Source: a virus
Reading direction: 5' to 3' (one strand)
IMG/VR virus record: IMGVR_UViG_3300046733_001593
Span: 1-33,871 of that record
Length of the DNA stretch: 33,871 bases
Shown here: positions 31,370 through 33,871 of the stretch, piece after piece
Numbering within the stretch: position 1 is the first letter of the stretch
How the letters are laid out: each line of letters starts with the position of its first letter
Translations under genes and position numbers: made by a program
The notes under the pieces: generated by a model
Told to the model about the DNA's origin: nothing
Databases searched by the model: none
Seen by the model: the letters and a program-made list of their open reading frames with translations, nothing else

Positions 31370-31383
31370 TTATAGTTTAACCC

Positions 31384-31400
31384 GCTGATCTTCGGACAGC
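31384..31400 (+). promoter_or_regulatory. UUCG tetraloop hairpin in the hsp20 leader
   Basis: GCTG-A-TC pairs with GA-CAGC around a TTCG loop (C-TTCG-G), one bulged A, six base pairs. The C(UUCG)G loop is exceptionally stable in RNA. It lies 19 bases before the hsp20 ATG and could regulate translation or protect the leader. Confidence 0.55.
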
Positions 31401-31418
31401 ATAAATTTAAAAAATGAT

Positions 31419-31835
31419 ATGAGTACATTAAACATTAATGAACGTAATCCGTTCGACATTCTATTTAGAAACTTCTTTAATGCAGAAGACCAATTCGCAC
31501 CAGCATTAAATTCAAAACAACCCCATCCCTTAGACATTTATTATGATGATGAAGGACTTCATTTTGAAGTAGCCTGTACAGGACTTACTAAAGATGACCT
31601 TGACATTAGTGTAGAAGGAGATTTATTAAAAATTAGTTATAAAAAACCTAAAAGTGAAATCGACTTCTCAGGTTATATCTATCATGGTTTATCTAGAAAA
31701 TCATTTGATTTAGGATATAAAATATCTCCAAAATTTAATCTAAATAAGATTGGAGCTGAAATGGAAAATGGTTTATTAAAACTTCATATTCCAATTTCAG
31801 AAGAGTCAAAACCAAAAACAGTAAAAATTAAGTAA
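31419..31835 (+). CDS. hsp20: Small heat-shock protein, Hsp20 family
   Basis: 138 residues. The start is MSTLNINERNPFDILFRNFF, and an alpha-crystallin domain runs from about 38 to 128: PLDIYYDDEGLHFEVACTGL, KDDLDISVEGDLLKISYKK, then GLSRKSFDLGYKISPKFN, and the NGLLKLHIPI strand. It ends with a polar tail ESKPKTVKIK rather than a clear I-x-I motif. It would hold unfolded proteins and pass them to other chaperones. groES and groEL follow downstream. The gene sits inside a 20-bp inverted repeat, and its leader is long and structured. T4-like cyanophages also carry hsp20. Confidence 0.9.
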   Translation: MSTLNINERNPFDILFRNFFNAEDQFAPALNSKQPHPLDIYYDDEGLHFEVACTGLTKDDLDISVEGDLLKISYKKPKSEIDFSGYIYHGLSRKSFDLGYKISPKFNLNKIGAEMENGLLKLHIPISEESKPKTVKIK

Positions 31836-31838
31836 CCT

Positions 31839-31859
31839 ATTGTGCCCTTAAGGTTGTTT
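31839..31859 (+). repeat. 3' arm of the long-range inverted repeat flanking hsp20
   Basis: Begins four bases after the hsp20 stop and pairs with 31350-31369. It overlaps the TTGT element of the next promoter and ends in a short T-run, so it might also serve in transcript ending. Confidence 0.75.
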
Positions 31860-31882
31860 TATTAATATACTGTTCGTATATT
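31854..31882 (+). promoter_or_regulatory. Promoter, TTGT-N19-TATATT
   Basis: TTGT at 31854-31857, in the 3' arm of the inverted repeat, and TATATT at 31877-31882, 19 bases apart, with GTTCG before the TATATT. The leader has AAAAAGTTATATG at the next start codon. TATAAATA at 31888-31895 resembles a T4 late promoter but is not at a second independent site. Confidence 0.62.
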
Positions 31883-31909
31883 CACGTTATAAATAAATAA
31901 AAAAGTTAT

Positions 31910-32223
31910 ATGGCAAACACAATTATTAAAGATCCAGTATTACTCCCGTATTACATTTCTAAAGATCAGTATTGTTATACTGTAATCGAAATCATTACTC
32001 CTGATGAAAAAAATCTTGGAAGATTTGGCAATAAAGGAAACGAAAATGAAGGTAAAGATTATGAAAAACCTTTAGGTCATTATGGGACTCTAGCTAATGC
32101 ATTAAAGAAAATAGCAAAAGCAAAATTAGATACAAAACCTGAATATAATAGTATTTTAGAATATATTAAAACTTGGGAATCAGAAAAAGCAGAAATGGAA
32201 AAATTATTAAATAAAATCGGAAT

Positions 32224-32227
<4 letters not shown>
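31910..32227 (+). CDS. Hypothetical protein
   Basis: 105 residues starting with the AGTTAT leader context. The first half is beta-rich (VLLPYYISKDQYCYTVIEII); a Gly/Asn/Lys loop and a GHYGTLANALKKIAKAKL helix follow, and the end is a charged helix. The short sequence before the helix resembles small T4-like phage proteins with a YGxLxxALK pattern, but I cannot name the family. It shares a promoter with groES and overlaps it by 4 bases, so a link with the chaperonin is possible. Confidence 0.6.

Positions 32228-33871
<1,644 letters not shown>

Noticed and set aside
31361-31848. GGGCACA and TGTGCCC with a D-arm-like and TTCGGA text between them, resembling a split tRNA
   Set aside because: No T-arm precedes the 3' part, the anticodon stem does not pair, and the arms are about 480 bases apart with a gene between them. 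Kept only as an inverted repeat.

Overview
The window is 33.9 kb of an AT-rich (roughly 30% GC by eye), gene-dense genome with every supported gene on the + strand. It is a segment of a large tailed-phage genome with a T4-like replication core: a gp32-like SSB, UvsX recombinase, RNase H/FEN nuclease, gp41-like helicase, family B polymerase and gp45-like clamp. A Bacteroidota (Flavobacteriia-like) host is suggested by signal peptides ending in QAQ/KAQ, A-rich start contexts without Shine-Dalgarno sequences, and promoters of the TTG...TAnnTTTG type. No taxon can be fixed from sequence alone.

Layout. Positions 3-1879 hold two putative virion proteins, the first cut by the window edge. Positions 1937-10796 hold replication and nucleotide metabolism: an unusual short family A polymerase-like protein, SSB, UvsX, 5' nuclease, replicative helicase, and both class I ribonucleotide reductase subunits. 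Positions 10830-15634 are an envelope/lysis block: small membrane proteins, a secreted beta-barrel-like outer-membrane protein, a spanin-like membrane/coiled-coil protein, a secreted thioredoxin-fold protein, a two-domain amidase endolysin, a large membrane protein with an EF-hand-like loop, and a small basic protein. Positions 15716-19062 hold small accessory genes, an esterase, a 22-residue peptide with nine cysteines, and ThyX.

Positions 19043-26888 are the most interesting part. A DpdA-like transglycosylase is followed by QueC, thioredoxin, QueD and QueE, then a nuclease, a NodU/CmcH-type carbamoyltransferase, a hotdog thioesterase, a phosphoribosyltransferase and FolE. This is a full GTP-to-preQ0 route plus a base-exchange enzyme, and so a likely 7-deazaguanine DNA modification system, with a carbamoyltransferase embedded in it. 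QueC and QueD both lack canonical zinc ligands and QueE has an atypical cysteine spacing.

Positions 26912-31334 hold a MazG-like pyrophosphohydrolase, the family B polymerase and the clamp. The window ends with a chaperone block: Hsp20, GroES and a truncated GroEL. The hsp20 gene lies between two arms that can pair over 20 bp.

Regulation. Ten sites fit one promoter pattern, TTGG (or TTGT) - 19 bases - TATATT, often preceded by TTCG and followed by a leader element AGTTAT at or just before the start codon. No tRNA, CRISPR array, insertion sequence or homing endonuclease gene was recognised, and there is no gene-free stretch over 300 bases.
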